Notes: generated by a model not told the origin, from the sequence alone. A stretch of 64,000 nucleotides of DNA from Benincasa hispida (GCF_009727055.1 NC_052359.1:66785685-66849684), one strand, 5' to 3'. Positions 1 to 11,495 are shown, numbered from the stretch's first letter. A program made the numbers and translations.

Positions 1-2165
1 TGCTAAACCACTTTTAACCAAACAATTTTGCAAAATAGTTTCAAGTACCCTATGTGAAAGACTTCTATTTTGCAATGATGCCCCAGTGAGGCAGGAAAAA
101 CGTCACCGTTGGGGTGATCAGATGCCTCTTCTCTGGGATGAGACATTCTCAACGATTAGGCAGAACCAACTCTTGGAACTGAACCTAACAGCCACCATTT
201 TTTGATCCAGAACCCTTTAACAATTTCGCGTAAGTGCTGTCTCTTATACACATCTAGATGTGTATAAGAGACAGCCTTATCATCTTACAGGAGATCAAAT
301 AAAGAAACGCGCAAAACTGCCATCCTTTAGGGAGACACTCCCAGGGTGCCTCGAGGCAATGCACAGTAACTTTATTCAACCCAACGAGGGAGATCAAGGG
401 ATATGCTATTGCACTTCCCACTCCCACTTACTATGAACACTCTCTCCATCCACCTTGATATTGACCTACCCAAACACAATTCGTTAGGGGGACACACCAA
501 AGGTGCCTCGAGGCCGAGGGTAGATCTCACGGTATGGACTATTTAAGAGAAATGTGAAAGGTTTAAGTGAAGCATCTTATGCCCCAAGTACGTCCCACTG
601 AATGTTCTACCTAGGGATTCATTAACCTAGACAATCTGGCTACTGATTTTAGTCTAAGTCGTCTTTTTAAACTCTGCTTATAAACAACATTTGTCTATGA
701 AAAATGAACAAATTCAAGTAGTCATATTAGTAGTCACATTTAAACACTTTAATGGACTGTCCTTAACTTGCATGCATACATCAAATCTATATAATTTCCA
801 GGTAAGTTCCTAGGTAGGGGTGTTATGTTTCCGTCAACTTAAATACCCCAGCCTAGACAGAACCCGCCTTAGACAAAGATCCCTTATAGATAGATTTGCT
901 ACACTTTAACCTTTTATTAGACAATTTAATCATATTAAACTGATTAAAAGATTAAAGCCTAAGGGTTGCTAATCATATTAGAACCGTGATCTTAGGTCTA
1001 TGTGATCCAAGTTTTAAAAATTTTAAAAATATGAATTAACTTAAGTGAGCATGCATGTCTTTCATTTCTTTTAGTTCTAATTTCTCTTTAACTTCTAAAA
1101 AGAAACAACTAAAAAACCATTGCACATAACAAGGTGTTTATAACATTTATAAAGTAACCTATGTGTCATGCTTCATGCAATGTTCGGCCATTACTATACA
1201 TAACTTTTATATATCGCGTAATAACCAATCAAACATGCTATTATTCACCCTTATACTATAACAATTATAATATAAAGATGATGCATGTCAATGCTTTTTA
1301 TGCATGCATAAATATAATTCTTATATTATATGATGCATGAGCACGCTCTTACTTAATTAAATCATGCTTCTCTAAATTATAACAATTCCAATAAAGAGAT
1401 GATGAATGACCAATGGATAACCTAAGGTGGGATTTACTATATGTTCATACCATATGACATATAAATAACATACATCGCATGTAATTAATTAACGATTAAT
1501 GGATTAGAATGAGCCTTTACAAAAAAAATCGGAATGAAATAACTCTATCTATTACATTTTTCATCGAGCGAACCGGGTCTTGAACCGCCAGGAGGACTCC
1601 ATTGTGCAGTAAACATCGAAGGTAGACAATCGCAATGCACACTAGACGATAGACGCAAAAACTAAACGATCGCGTAGACGACAATGAGGCTGCAAAGCCT
1701 GATCGTCTAGGCGATCGCTTAACGCGACTATAGGTAAACGATTTACCTTGCGTTACTAAGTGGTTATTTAGTCAGTTACTAAGCGATGAAGCTTACTAAG
1801 CTAAACGATCATCTAGTGCACTCACACGTTAAACAATATGTGAGCATCGATGATGCGATCAATCCTTGATCATCTCCTTCCTCGAAAAACTGCAATGCTT
1901 GCTCCGTTCTTCTTCACGAACGAATCAAGACTCAAACAGACTTTGAATTACATACTCGATAATGATTATTAATGCCCAAAAACACAGGGACCTTTACAAA
2001 CAACTGCAAATGTAAAAGAATTAAATCAAACCGAGGCTAACATCCACGAAAACATCCATTAATCCGTACATCCACAACAATTTAACGATTAAATAGACCA
2101 GACATGCACCCACAAAGAATGTATATGTAATTTGTTGCAACAATGAAATTGGAGTACCAGAACCT
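1..2165 (-). mobile_element. Untranslated leader of a Copia-type LTR element (partial)
   Basis: On the minus strand this stretch lies downstream of an LTR and primer-binding site, so it is the leader of an element whose gag would lie beyond position 1. The first 130 bases (a motif around 'gatgccccagtgaggcagga') resemble 37850-37950, which precedes a recognisable Copia gag on the same strand. No coding region is visible. It contains an artefactual adapter palindrome at 237-274, so continuity across that point is doubtful. Short CGATCG-type motifs recur at 1660-1830. Family assignment is inferred from the related copy. Confidence 0.5.
237..274. other. Tn5/Nextera mosaic-end palindrome (assembly artefact)
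   Basis: A perfect 38-bp palindrome made of CTGTCTCTTATACACATCT joined to its own reverse complement. This 19-mer is the hyperactive Tn5 mosaic end used in transposase-based library kits. Two mosaic ends back to back are a library or chimeric-read product, not plant sequence. The join between 236 and 275 should not be trusted. Confidence 0.95.
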
Positions 2166-2180
2166 GGCTCTGATACCAAT
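2166..2180 (-). other. Primer-binding site (initiator tRNA-Met type)
   Basis: The minus strand reads ATTGGTATCAGAGCC directly after the LTR end. TGGTATCAGAGC is the classic complement of the initiator tRNA-Met 3' end used to prime plant Copia and many Gypsy elements. It fixes the LTR end at 2181 and the orientation of the element. Confidence 0.85.
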
Positions 2181-3466
2181 TGAAGAAGCTCTTAATGAAG
2201 AGCATCCATGAGCGCATTCGGATCTTTTCGATTTCATCGTGACCAAAATACAACATGTACATTCTAACATACAGTTATGCAAATTCACACTAATTAAAGG
2301 CATGCTTCGAAAAATAAAATACAAAAGAAAGAGTTCTCATACCAGTTGAAGACCCTCTTCAAGCGATGAACTCTGATGCAGAGGAAGAACCTCTACGCGC
2401 ACTCTATCACCCAACAAACCAGTTGGCTGCAACAACACGATCGTCTACACGAACAGCAGCAACACGAACAGTCACGAACAAGTGAATAGGGGATGACAAC
2501 ACCAAAATAGAGCCCTTGGTATTCTCAGAGTGAGAATCCAAAGTGTGGTCTTTGGTGAGTTTGGTAAAGGTTGGAGAAAGAACAAATCATGTAGACGATA
2601 AGTAAGTGGGAGAGAAAATGAGCTATTGTATAACTATGTGTTTATCGTTTAGAAAAAGCTACACGATCGTGTAGGTTTTACTAAGCGATCATTTAGTAAA
2701 TGGTGGACGATCATTTAGTAAATGCGGCACAATATGCAATCATTTAGGAAAGCTAAGCGATCGTTTAGGGACTAGTGTACGATCGTTTAGTCGCGAGGTG
2801 TGCGATCGTTTAAACAATGAGCGACTATCGTATAGGCTCTCAAACTATTCGATCGTTACGTTTTCACACCGATGGGATTTTTACGAACCCTTTGCAAAAT
2901 GAAACAAAATTTCATTTTATTTTATTCTTCGGTTACAATAACCGACTTCGGATTCTCCCACTAATGCACGTCCGAGAGAATTTTTAGGCCAATTATCATA
3001 TAATTAACCAATTTAATAATTAATGAATATAATCATATTATATTCTTACCCTATAATTTGATATCACATATCTACTATAGTAATTTCTCCTCTACTTGAT
3101 ATACTCCAAAATAATGTATCTCATACATTTGGTCAATTATATCATATATAGTAAACCAATCCAATTATATCATATATAATCGAACTTCCTCTTGTCAATT
3201 TGAATATTTCAAATTAACCCAAACACTGATTCTCAACTTTATCCAAGCTACCCAGGGGACCTAATGGACCTGTGGCTCAAAGCTCCAATGGTACGTGAAT
3301 GGCTGACTAAACTCTTTAGCCACGAGATCCACCACCCGTTAACTGTCAGGCATTCCACTAAAGACCAACAGCTAAACTCTTCTTACCATAGATATATTTT
3401 TGTGTTCATCAGATGTAACCAATCATGAGTATGATGACCTTTCACAAATGCTCGTAAGTACAGCTG
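2181..3466 (-). mobile_element. Copia-type 5' LTR, 5'-truncated
   Basis: The minus-strand LTR ends in ...TTCA at 2181, immediately before the primer-binding site. It is homologous in the same orientation to 19505-21578 and to 38880-41030, sharing for example the block around 'cactaaagaccaacagct' near 3355. Similarity stops near 3466, where an Athila-like LTR begins, so the LTR's own 5' terminus (TGTTGGGG in the other copy) is missing. At 2640-2870 it carries a dense cluster of CGATCG/CGATCA motifs followed by TTTAG. Confidence 0.75.
2640..2870. repeat. Cluster of ACGATCGTTTAG-type motifs inside the LTR
   Basis: About nine near-copies of a 12-base motif with the palindromic core CGATCG (or CGATCA), usually followed by TTTAG, occur in 230 bases. 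Homologous clusters lie at 19900-20070 and 39120-39250 in related LTRs. Irregular spacing argues against a plain tandem repeat. A role as a repeated protein-binding site is inference only. Confidence 0.7.
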
Positions 3467-5100
3467 GGTGATGCTTGTTATTATGAAGTGAAAATATGGA
3501 TGATATGCATTGATGGATTTTCGTTGTGCACTCAAGTTTCCCCAGTGGAATTCAAGTGTAAATTCCCCCGAGGTTCTTGGTAAGTCTAGGGTCGAACACA
3601 GGGACTTGTGAAAACAGATTGCATTGGTAATTTTTATAAAGACTTGACGATAACCAGATAAATAAATAAAGTGTTTGGGTTGTAGTTTTCGTTGATGACA
3701 AAGAAATAAATAAAGGTAGTGGATTTGAGAAAGACAGTTGCATTGATAGATGCAATGAGTATGTGATGAACGGGTTGAGAAAATCTTTAGCTAGCGTTAC
3801 TCGGGAATGCGTCAGACTATGCGATCATGTTACAACCATGCACAGCAAGTCATTTTCCAATGTAAATGCGATGCTCCTAAGTTTAGAACGCATGTGTTGA
3901 ATGCAAAGTGTCCATAGAGCTTATCCCTAAGTCTCTACTCTTGTCCTATGTGTTGATGCAAAATGCATGAAAGCAAGGTGACCGCATACAATCATATCTT
4001 ATTTCTAAAATGCATGCGATGTGTTGATAACAAATAGTGTTCATTCCTAAGCACCTATCTCTCGTTTATGCGTTCTAATTTGGTCCTTCCAAACCTAGAT
4101 TCTAACCTGACCTTCCCAAGTCTAGATCCTGTCCTTAGACTACCCTCCCGAGTATTTCTAATAGACGAATGAAGCATACATAAACAAGATAATCACAAAG
4201 AATGAAGATTCCCTAGTTGTGCTAGCTAAATGCTTCTCAACCCATTCAACTAATTTAGCTACTCATGCGTGAATAACAAAGAGTGAACAAATATAGAGAC
4301 GAAAATTCCATTTTTATAAATGAGTTGAGTACAAAATGACAATGGAAAGTAAGGTAGAGAGGCTGGTAGAAATTTCTTGCTAACCGAGGCTTTTTACACT
4401 AAAATCTCTATTTTTTTCTAAAGATGTTCCCGCTTTCGTAGGCGTCGGCCCTCTCTCTGTCTTTGGAGCTTCCGGCGCTCTCCCAGGCTTATCAGAATGA
4501 TCTACCGACACGACTTTTTTCCTCGTGCCTGCTTTAAAATGAAAGGAAACTATGGACAGAGGCGTGAACTTGTGGAACAAAAGATTGTAAAAGTGGTGAA
4601 CCTCTTTTCTGAAGGATGCACTTGGTATTTATAGAGCATCCATGGTGAAAGGCGGCTTCTCTCTCCTGGTTGTACAGATGGGATAGCTTTAATTCTTGAC
4701 TGATGTGCCAGATAATTATCACCGATAAAGCTGAATATACTTTGTGACCGTTATCGACTGTCAACTTAATTTGGATTCAACTGTCATCAGCTTTCTGTCC
4801 CATCGCTCTTAATTATCCTTTCACCTGGATGCGCCCACCATATTGCGCCAAGTTGCGGCGATTCTTCTCGGGCGAATGTTTGCGAGCACGATCAATGCAA
4901 AGCCTTGCGGTGAAGTTACACTCGACCAATGATTTCTTATGATCGCTATCCTACATTGCAATAACGCATATTCTGCACAAAAATACAAAGATCTACTGTT
5001 CTAATGTGTTAGATGCATGCGACCGCAATATTATAGAATTTATGCTTAATGGACACAATTTAACATATTTCATTAACGCAATCCAATATTGTTTAAGGAC
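3467..5100 (-). mobile_element. Athila-like Gypsy LTR (minus strand)
   Basis: The minus strand carries the motif CTGTGTTCGACCC at about 3595, followed toward the LTR 3' end by a purine/AC-rich tail. The same 'cctgtgttcgacct' signature occurs close to the 3' end of the plus-strand LTR at 6628-8350. A TATA box (TATAAATACC on the minus strand, 4625-4636) lies inside. Short open frames such as 4380-4580 are low-information LTR frames. The upstream boundary near 5100 is not defined by a clear terminus. Confidence 0.5.
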
Positions 5101-5108
5101 TTAGCACT

Positions 5109-5444
5109 ATGCAGTCCCTCTTCTCCCAACAACAATAACTCTTTGCTCAACAACAAGCCTTCTTCAACCAGAGGTTTGATGTGGTAATGGAGCAAATCGA
5201 CGATATACAGCATAGTGCTGCTACGTCAAGAGAGGCGTTGATCAATATTCAGCACAATATTTATAAAGTCCATCGCCACCAAAGACAGATTGCGAAGCGC
5301 AACCATGAATACTTTAATTTTCTCACAGCTTATCTTCATGGTCCCATGATGCCTCCGCATCTCAGGCAGCAACTGAATTTTGAAGAAGCTCCTGCAGTAC
5401 CACCTCAAAATCCTCCTCCAAATCCTCCTGCTCCTCAACAATAA
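5109..5444 (+). pseudogene. C-terminal fragment of an Athila-like late ORF
   Basis: An open frame reads QQQ-rich, then a predicted helical stretch containing DDIQHSAATSREALINI and a basic HRHQRQIAKR segment, and ends in a proline-rich PPQNPPPNPPAPQQ tail before TAA at about 5444. The frame extends upstream of the first ATG (5181) to 5109 but is broken by a TAA at 5136-5138 where CAA would fit the glutamine run. A short coiled region followed by a proline tail just upstream of the 3' polypurine region resembles the end of the extra ORF of Athila-type Gypsy elements ('putative plant transposon protein'). That assignment is inference from architecture; no catalytic motif is present. Confidence 0.4.
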
Positions 5445-6627
5445 TCTTTACAATTTTTGCGGCCATTCTATATTTTTATTCAATTCATTATTTTTTCTAA
5501 TGAAATTCTTTGATTCTTTATATAGGCAACAATTTTTGTATTATGTTAATTTTTAATTATTTGTATAATTTGTTGATATTCAATACAAATGAGTACATAT
5601 TCACTCTTTTTTGCCTATGCCTTTTTCTTTATCATCTTTTATCAATATTTGCGATGTTCTAATCTTTTACTTTTGCGTTATTCATTGTGTTGCCATGATG
5701 TAATCTATGTTTATACTTAGAAACATTTCCCATACTTTGTAAACTCTGACTAACACTTAGTTAATTCTTAGTTTATCAGTACTTTACCTTTTATCTTTCA
5801 AAGTTCTGCTCGAACCTTCTTTTTGAAATTTTTATTCTAAGTGTTTGTCTAGTCTATCCAAACAACAATGAAGAACTTGCTTATCTTTAAATTTGGGGGT
5901 AGGGAAGGTCTGAGCAGATAAGATCAAGAATATGCGATCTTTAAGAAAATGTGTTCACTTCCAAAAAAAAAATATTATGCCAAACTCCAATGTCAGCGCA
6001 AGGGAAAACTTCAAAAATGTTCCCAACTTGATAAGAGTTTAGTTGTGCAAGGAGCCTGCTCGTAGTTGGATGTTCGTATGACACTCGTAGGAGCAAGCCA
6101 AAACGAAGGTAGGTTTCCAAAAACAACGCAATATGAAAAAAAAAAAAAAAAAGAAAGAAAGAAAGAAAGAAAATAAAAGAGTGTAAGAGACAACTCCTCT
6201 GAATATCATGAGTTAAAGTTGAAATTGGCACACAACCATAGTTGGATGTTCGCATGACACCCATGGGAACAAACCAAAACGAAGAGTGCAACCATGACCA
6301 ACAGTCTCTAATAAATAATGCAAAGTTTGATCACCACATATAGATATATCAAGTTGTTTTGACAAAGAAGAGATAAATATTCTATTTAAAAAAAAAAAAA
6401 AAAAAAACTAGAAAAGCATCTTTGAGCAGAATTTTGTTATATAGAAGAATAAAGTAGGACTTTGTTAAGAATTAGCAAGGATAGAAGGAAATTGCGCTGT
6501 TAAGAAATGTGCCTAAGTGTAACATTCGAAGCAGCCAATCGACGCAAAAATATAGGAAAAGAATTTAGCTTTATTGCCTTAGTAGAAGATATGCTTGAGG
6601 ACAAGCATATATCTAAATTTGGGGGTG
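5445..6627 (+). mobile_element. 3' untranslated region and polypurine tracts of the Athila-like element
   Basis: No gene is visible. Two copies of 'aaatttgggggt' occur at about 5889 and 6615; the second lies directly before the LTR start and is the likely polypurine tract for plus-strand priming. Two ~50-bp related blocks containing 'gttggatgttcg' occur at 6065 and 6240. A poly-A/(AAAG)n tract lies at 6136-6173. Open frames here are low-complexity. Confidence 0.55.
6136..6173. repeat. Poly-A / (AAAG)n simple repeat
   Basis: A run of A followed by five GAAA units. A second poly-A tract lies near 6390. Confidence 0.95.
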
Positions 6628-8350
6628 TGATAACTTGCAGAAATACGAGTTATTTATGCTGCCTTATCTAGATATTGCAGCCAAAAATAAAGGAATATGC
6701 GTCGATTGTATGAAAATTAGCTCAGAAATACAATAATTATGAATTATCGCAATTACTCCCACTAACATGTCAAGATGGCAGAAGAAGATATTTTTTACTC
6801 TGTTTTGCAGGAAACCAAGCCACCGCCTGTGATCAAGGCTCAACGAGAAACTGAACAACGCATATCTGTCACATTGTGCCCGTCAATCAACAATGAGGAG
6901 ATGATTAATGCAATGACGGCGCAATGCGATAGTCGATTCCGAGCTTAATGTCAACTGCATGCGGTAATAAAAACAACACTGCATGCGAGTAACCAATCGA
7001 ATGATGCAGTTGAGCAACACAAATGCGGAGGATTGTGACACGTGTACAACTAACCGTTGTGCAAATTTGACGGTCTGATTGCATAACAGAAAGAATATTT
7101 ATTCTTCTGTCTTCGGAATTTTCATAACAAGAAGTGGGGTCCACAAGCCAAAAGTCAAAGCTTTTCACCTATAAATACCCCCATAGAATTCAGAGAAGAT
7201 ATACTTGATACGGGTACAATTAATACGAGGGCTAATTGTTTTTAGAAAGGCTGAGCTGAGTACTGATCGGAAGAAATTCGGGAAGAGAAGAGACAAGGCC
7301 GAGAGGTGAGTCTCAGTACAAATCTGCCAGATCCCCGCCGTGATGCTTTGTGCTTAGATCCCTGCTACCGGTTGAGCAAGCCTGATAGGGAAGCTCATCT
7401 ATTCGTTCACTTCATCCACGCCGACAAGCAAATCTCCATCCAGATCGACGCTAAGATGCTAGCGCTTATTTGTATTGTTTCTAACTCCATTTCATCGAGT
7501 GTATTTCATCTTCTTAATCTCTTCATTCACAAATCATGTATCAGATGCTTAATTGTTTTATTGAATGTCTCGATCACTTTCACTTCCACTTTTCTGTCTA
7601 TTTCCATTCCTCCATTAATCGATTTCTCCATGAAGTTTTCTTAATACCTTGGTAATTAATATGGATTAAACGAGTAACTTAATCTGTGCTAAAGGGATAA
7701 ATGCGTTTAGCTAAGGCATGCTAGAAGGCATATTCTCCTATGAGAGCAGAAGTGAAGATGTCATTCTGATCTGTCGAGAGAAGGTTAGAAGAATGTGTTA
7801 ACTAAAGCAAGTATTACTTCCAGAGATGGAAGAAATCTTGCGTTCATTACATTCATCCCTGTTTCACCACAGAGATGTGGGAACATGGTCGATCACCGAG
7901 AGGTGTACGCCAAGGGAAAAGCGGAATAGTACTTATATCTTTAACGTAATTAAGGAACTTACGCTGTTTATATTAGTTATCTTTTCTGTTTCTGCTTCGT
8001 ACATAAGACTTTTCACCGCATTACACGATCTTTGCATAATCTTCACAGCCAGCCTTGACCTCAGTATCTTGTATCATGAATCTTATATCTTGTATCATCT
8101 TAGCTTATATTTACTTTATTGTAATTTACTTTAATGCAATTTATATATATCGCATTTTTACCGCTTTTTTTACTTCATCACATGTTTAATTACTTGTACA
8201 CAAAATCTTTATTAATTTGAAAAACCCTTGGTCGAATATATCACAAGCACAATGCAATAACCTAAAACAGTCCCTGTGTTCGACCTCGGATCACTCTAAG
8301 AAACTTGCGGTGGAATTATACTTGGTTTCAACGCAAGGAAACTTATGACA
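6628..8350 (+). mobile_element. Athila-like Gypsy 3' LTR (about 1.7 kb)
   Basis: It begins TGATAAC directly after the purine-rich 'aatttgggggtg' and ends near 'cttatgaca' at 8350, giving TG...CA termini. A TATA box (TATAAATA) is at 7170-7177, followed by a GA-rich transcript leader region. Near the end is 'ccctgtgttcgacctcgg', a signature shared in inverted orientation with 3590-3605. The open frames at 7306-7644 and 7826-8134 lie wholly inside the LTR and show no known domain, so I do not call them genes. The exact start could be 6626 (TGTGATAAC). Confidence 0.6.
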
Positions 8351-8510
8351 ATGCATAGCATACTACCAGCATTTCATTAATAATGCGTACATCTAGAAGT
8401 AATATCGCATAAAAGTCTGAATAAGCATGACACATCCTCCACATCATTCCATTTCCATCATTAATCACTGTCCATGTGCTTATTTAGAGTCATTCAATCT
8501 ATGTCTGTCA
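8351..8510. other. Short spacer without recognisable feature
   Basis: No gene or clear repeat. It separates the Athila-like LTR end from the start of similarity between the two Gypsy-like LTR copies. Confidence 0.5.
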
Positions 8511-9433
8511 ACTATGTGTTAGTCTTGAAAGGTTAGTTGGATGCAAGGTGGGTCATTGAAAAAGCTATTAATTCCAAGTGAGTCCAAGAGAGGTTAGGCA
8601 TTAAAGGAAACTATGTGTCGAAAAGCTTATCAAAGAGACAATGTTGTTTTGAGGTTACTTGATTGCATTAAAAGGGCTAGGCAAGGCCTATACGATGAAG
8701 CCATATGATGGCTACATTGTTTTGAAGTTAGGAGAGACCTCGTGAATGCATATAGCAAGCATGGCCTAGACATGAAGTTTGGCGTTGGATGTGTGGCATG
8801 CGTTGGAGAACCATGTGATGGCCTAGGTGGAATAGTTGAGCGCATGACTATGCGATGGCCTTGGTATAAATGAGTGCATGCACCAAGGGAAAGCCATGCA
8901 TGGGGAAAGAAAGTATGGCCAAGGGAAGTCATGCAAAAGACTCAAGGCTAGTAAGGGCCAAGGAAGAGTCAAGCGTTGGATGAGACCATGGGATCAAGAG
9001 AGCATGCGATCATTGGATGAAGTATGCGTTGACAAGTTATGTCTTGGAGAACAAGGCTAAGATGGCAACTCATCCGGACATGTGGCTGAACAAGGGAGAG
9101 TTAGTATTTGAGCCAAGGATAGGTAGAGGTTTGAGAGGACATGCAAATTTAGGACTTTATGTTGACTAAAGGAGAGGAGGCCACTTCAGGGCTAAGGTGG
9201 CAAAGGAAAGTGTTGGCAGCATGAGAGGAAGGCACACAGGCATACAAGGAAATTGGAGGTGTCATGCTTAGGGGAGTTTTGGGTGCCTATAAATAAGGCA
9301 AGTTGGGGCGTTAAGCTTTCACAATTCACTCGTGTCATTTGAGTGAAACAGGTTTAGATGGGCAGTGGGTATCTGCCATCCTCACTTCTCCTTTCGGGTC
9401 TGGGAGACAAGGCTCGGGAGGGGGTGTGATAAG
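8511..9433 (+). mobile_element. Gypsy-like LTR, copy 1 (5' portion missing)
   Basis: This block is repeated at 10656-11495, about 2.14 kb downstream in the same orientation. The sub-block 8878-9060 matches 11022-11204 at every encoded residue. A TATA box (TATAAATA) lies at about 9286. It is followed at 9434-9446 by TTGGTATTAGAGC, one base off the initiator tRNA-Met primer-binding consensus, so this is the 5' LTR and R/U5 region. The repeated 60-codon open frame in both copies is LTR sequence, not a gene. Confidence 0.65.
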
Positions 9434-9446
9434 TTGGTATTAGAGC
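9434..9446 (+). other. Primer-binding site (initiator tRNA-Met type, one mismatch)
   Basis: TTGGTATTAGAGC follows a G-rich 'gggagggggtgtgataag' stretch. The consensus has C where this copy has T, consistent with cytosine deamination. Confidence 0.75.
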
Positions 9447-10100
9447 ATAAGTTTTTTGGAAACCTATGGTTTGATTTCAGGAAAACCTGAGGGTTGTGTG
9501 GTAAAGTAAATTACGTAGGTTTAAGAGAAACCTGGGAATTAATCAAAGTTAGACTAGAGGAACAGCGGAAGTGGCAGACCTAGTAGACAACTCGAGCTGG
9601 AACTCACAACACTACTTGAAGATGTGCCAAGGAAGGTAAGAATGAATTAAGTTATTCTCACTTAAAGTTTGAGATAGAAAAGTTATTTGTAGTTAGTTTG
9701 GTTTAAAAACTAGTCATGAGGATAGGAGAAGTTCTATTGGCCAAATTAAGAAAGTTATATCAGAATGGCGTAGTAGAAGCGTAGTGGAAAAAAATGGGGT
9801 TATAAAGTTTTTGATTTGGAACCCCTAACCCGAGTAGGTTAAGATAAATTTCGAGGATGGAATTTCATAAGGGAAAAGTAATATGAAAACCAAACCCTAC
9901 TTTACCTACTTAAATATTTTTATTATTGAGATTAGTAAAATGAAGGGTTTAATATTTGAGTTAATGTGGAATTGTAGGGAAATGGGTAAAGGATAATGAA
10001 ATGAAAAAGGAAAAATGCTTAAGTATTGAAGACTTGGTTTTCAGGTGTTTATAAGTTAGCCTAGCAAGAAGAAATTTTGGCTAAGTGTTGGCCGTGAAAT
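9447..10100 (+). mobile_element. Internal leader of the Gypsy-like element, no coding region
   Basis: It follows the primer-binding site. No gag, protease or polymerase motif is visible in any frame, so the element is internally deleted or non-autonomous. Confidence 0.45.
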
Positions 10101-10125
10101 AGTGGCCAAGCATCGAGTAAAAGTC

Positions 10126-10372
10126 ATGCATGAGCGAGGAAAGGATCATGCATCGAGTATGCATGATCGAGTAAAGGAGTGCATCGAGTATGCATGAGCA
10201 ATGAAAGGATCATGCATCGAGTGTGCATGAGAGAGGAAAGGATCATGCATCGAGTATGCATGAGCGAGGGAAGGATCATGGATCGAGTATGCATGAGTGA
10301 GGAAACAATCGTGCATTGAGTATGCATGAGCAAGGAAACGATCGTGCATCGAGTAAAGGCCATGCATGAGGG
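10126..10372. repeat. Minisatellite, about 33-bp unit, roughly seven units
   Basis: Units follow the pattern CATCGAGTATGCATGAGCGA then GGAAAGGATCATG, with point changes and one shortened unit. It is followed by a second, shorter GCGATGAG-rich repeat at 10430-10500. Minus-strand open frames with repeated MHTRCMI-like residues are only the translation of this repeat. Confidence 0.9.
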
Positions 10373-10655
10373 AGGACGCACTCAGTTGCGTGCAAGTATG
10401 GGCATGAGGCACTGAACGTAAGGGCGCTGGGCATGCGATGAGGATGGAAGCTATGCGATGAGACTGAAGCTATGCGATGAGGTTGAGAGCTGTGCGATAA
10501 GACTAAGTTGATGTGTGCAGCAAGAGACCTTAGGCAAGGGGCTTGTGTAAGCGTTATCACACATGGGCTATCTAAGGTGAGGATTGGTATGCGTTGATTG
10601 AAGAAATATGTGCCAACCATGAGGCTAAGCATTGGAAGAAGAGTGCGGCCATTGG

Positions 10656-11495
10656 ACTATGCGTTGGTCTTGAGAGGTTAGTTAGATGTAAGGTGGGTCA
10701 TGGAAAAGGCTATGATTCCAAGTGAGGCCAGGAGAGGTTAGGCGTTAAAGGAAACTATGCGTTGAAAATCTTGTCAAAGAATCAAGGTTGTTTTGAGGTT
10801 AGTTGATCGTATTAGGAGGGCAAGGCAAGGCCTATACGATAAAGCCATGCGATGGCTAGGTTGTTTTGAGGTTAGGAGAGACCTCATGAGCACATATAGC
10901 AAGGATGGCCTGGACGTGAAGTTTGGCGTTGGATGTGTGGTATGCGTTGGAGAACCATGCGACGGCCTAGGTGGAAGAGTTGAGCGCATGATTATGCGAT
11001 GGCCTTGGTATAAATGAGTGCATGCACCAAGGGAAAGCCATGCATGGGGAAAGAAAGTATGGCCAAGGGAAGTCATGCAAAAGACTCAAGGCTAGTAAGG
11101 GCCAAGGAAGAGTCAAGCGTTGGATGAGACCATGGGATCAAGAGAGCATGCGATCATTGGATGAAGTATGCGTTGACAAGTTATGTCTTGGAGAACAAGG
11201 CTAAGATGGCAACTCATCCAGACATGTGGCTGAACAAGGGTGAGTTAGGATTTGAGCCAAGGCTAGGTGGATGCTTAAGAGAGCATGCGAAGCTAGGACT
11301 TTGCGTTGGCTAAAGGAGAGGAGGCCACTTTAAGGCTAAGGTGGCAAGGGAAGGCGTCGACAGCACGAGAGGAAGGCACATAGGCATGCAAGGAAACTGG
11401 AGGTAAGATAAGGGGAGTTATGGGCGCTTATAAATAGGGCAAGTTGGGATGTTAAGCTCTCACAATTCACTCATGCGATTTGAGTGATATTGGTG
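10656..11495 (+). mobile_element. Gypsy-like LTR, copy 2
   Basis: Homologous to 8511-9345 in direct orientation, with the same TATA box (TATAAATAGGG at about 11429) and transcript leader. Similarity stops at about 11490, before the primer-binding site seen after copy 1, as expected for a 3' LTR that has lost its end. The minisatellite upstream may belong to its U3. Confidence 0.65.

Noticed and set aside
237..274. A terminal inverted repeat of a native transposon
   Set aside because: The sequence is exactly the engineered Tn5 mosaic end, joined to itself without any transposon body.
5941..6291. 116-codon minus-strand frame
   Set aside because: Low-complexity phenylalanine/leucine run from a poly-A/(AAAG)n tract inside an LTR element's 3' region.
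7306..8134. Two plus-strand open frames as genes
   Set aside because: Both lie within a defined LTR and lack domains or splice support.
8878..9060. 60-codon frame repeated at 11022-11204 as a conserved small gene
   Set aside because: Identity reflects duplicated LTR sequence; the frame is wholly inside the LTR and has no known domain.
10126..10372. CRISPR-like array
   Set aside because: Repeats run into each other without unique spacers, and this is plant nuclear DNA; it is a minisatellite.
10124..10412. Minus-strand frames with repeated MHTRCMI-type residues
   Set aside because: They are the translation of a 33-bp minisatellite in several frames; no start context or domain.
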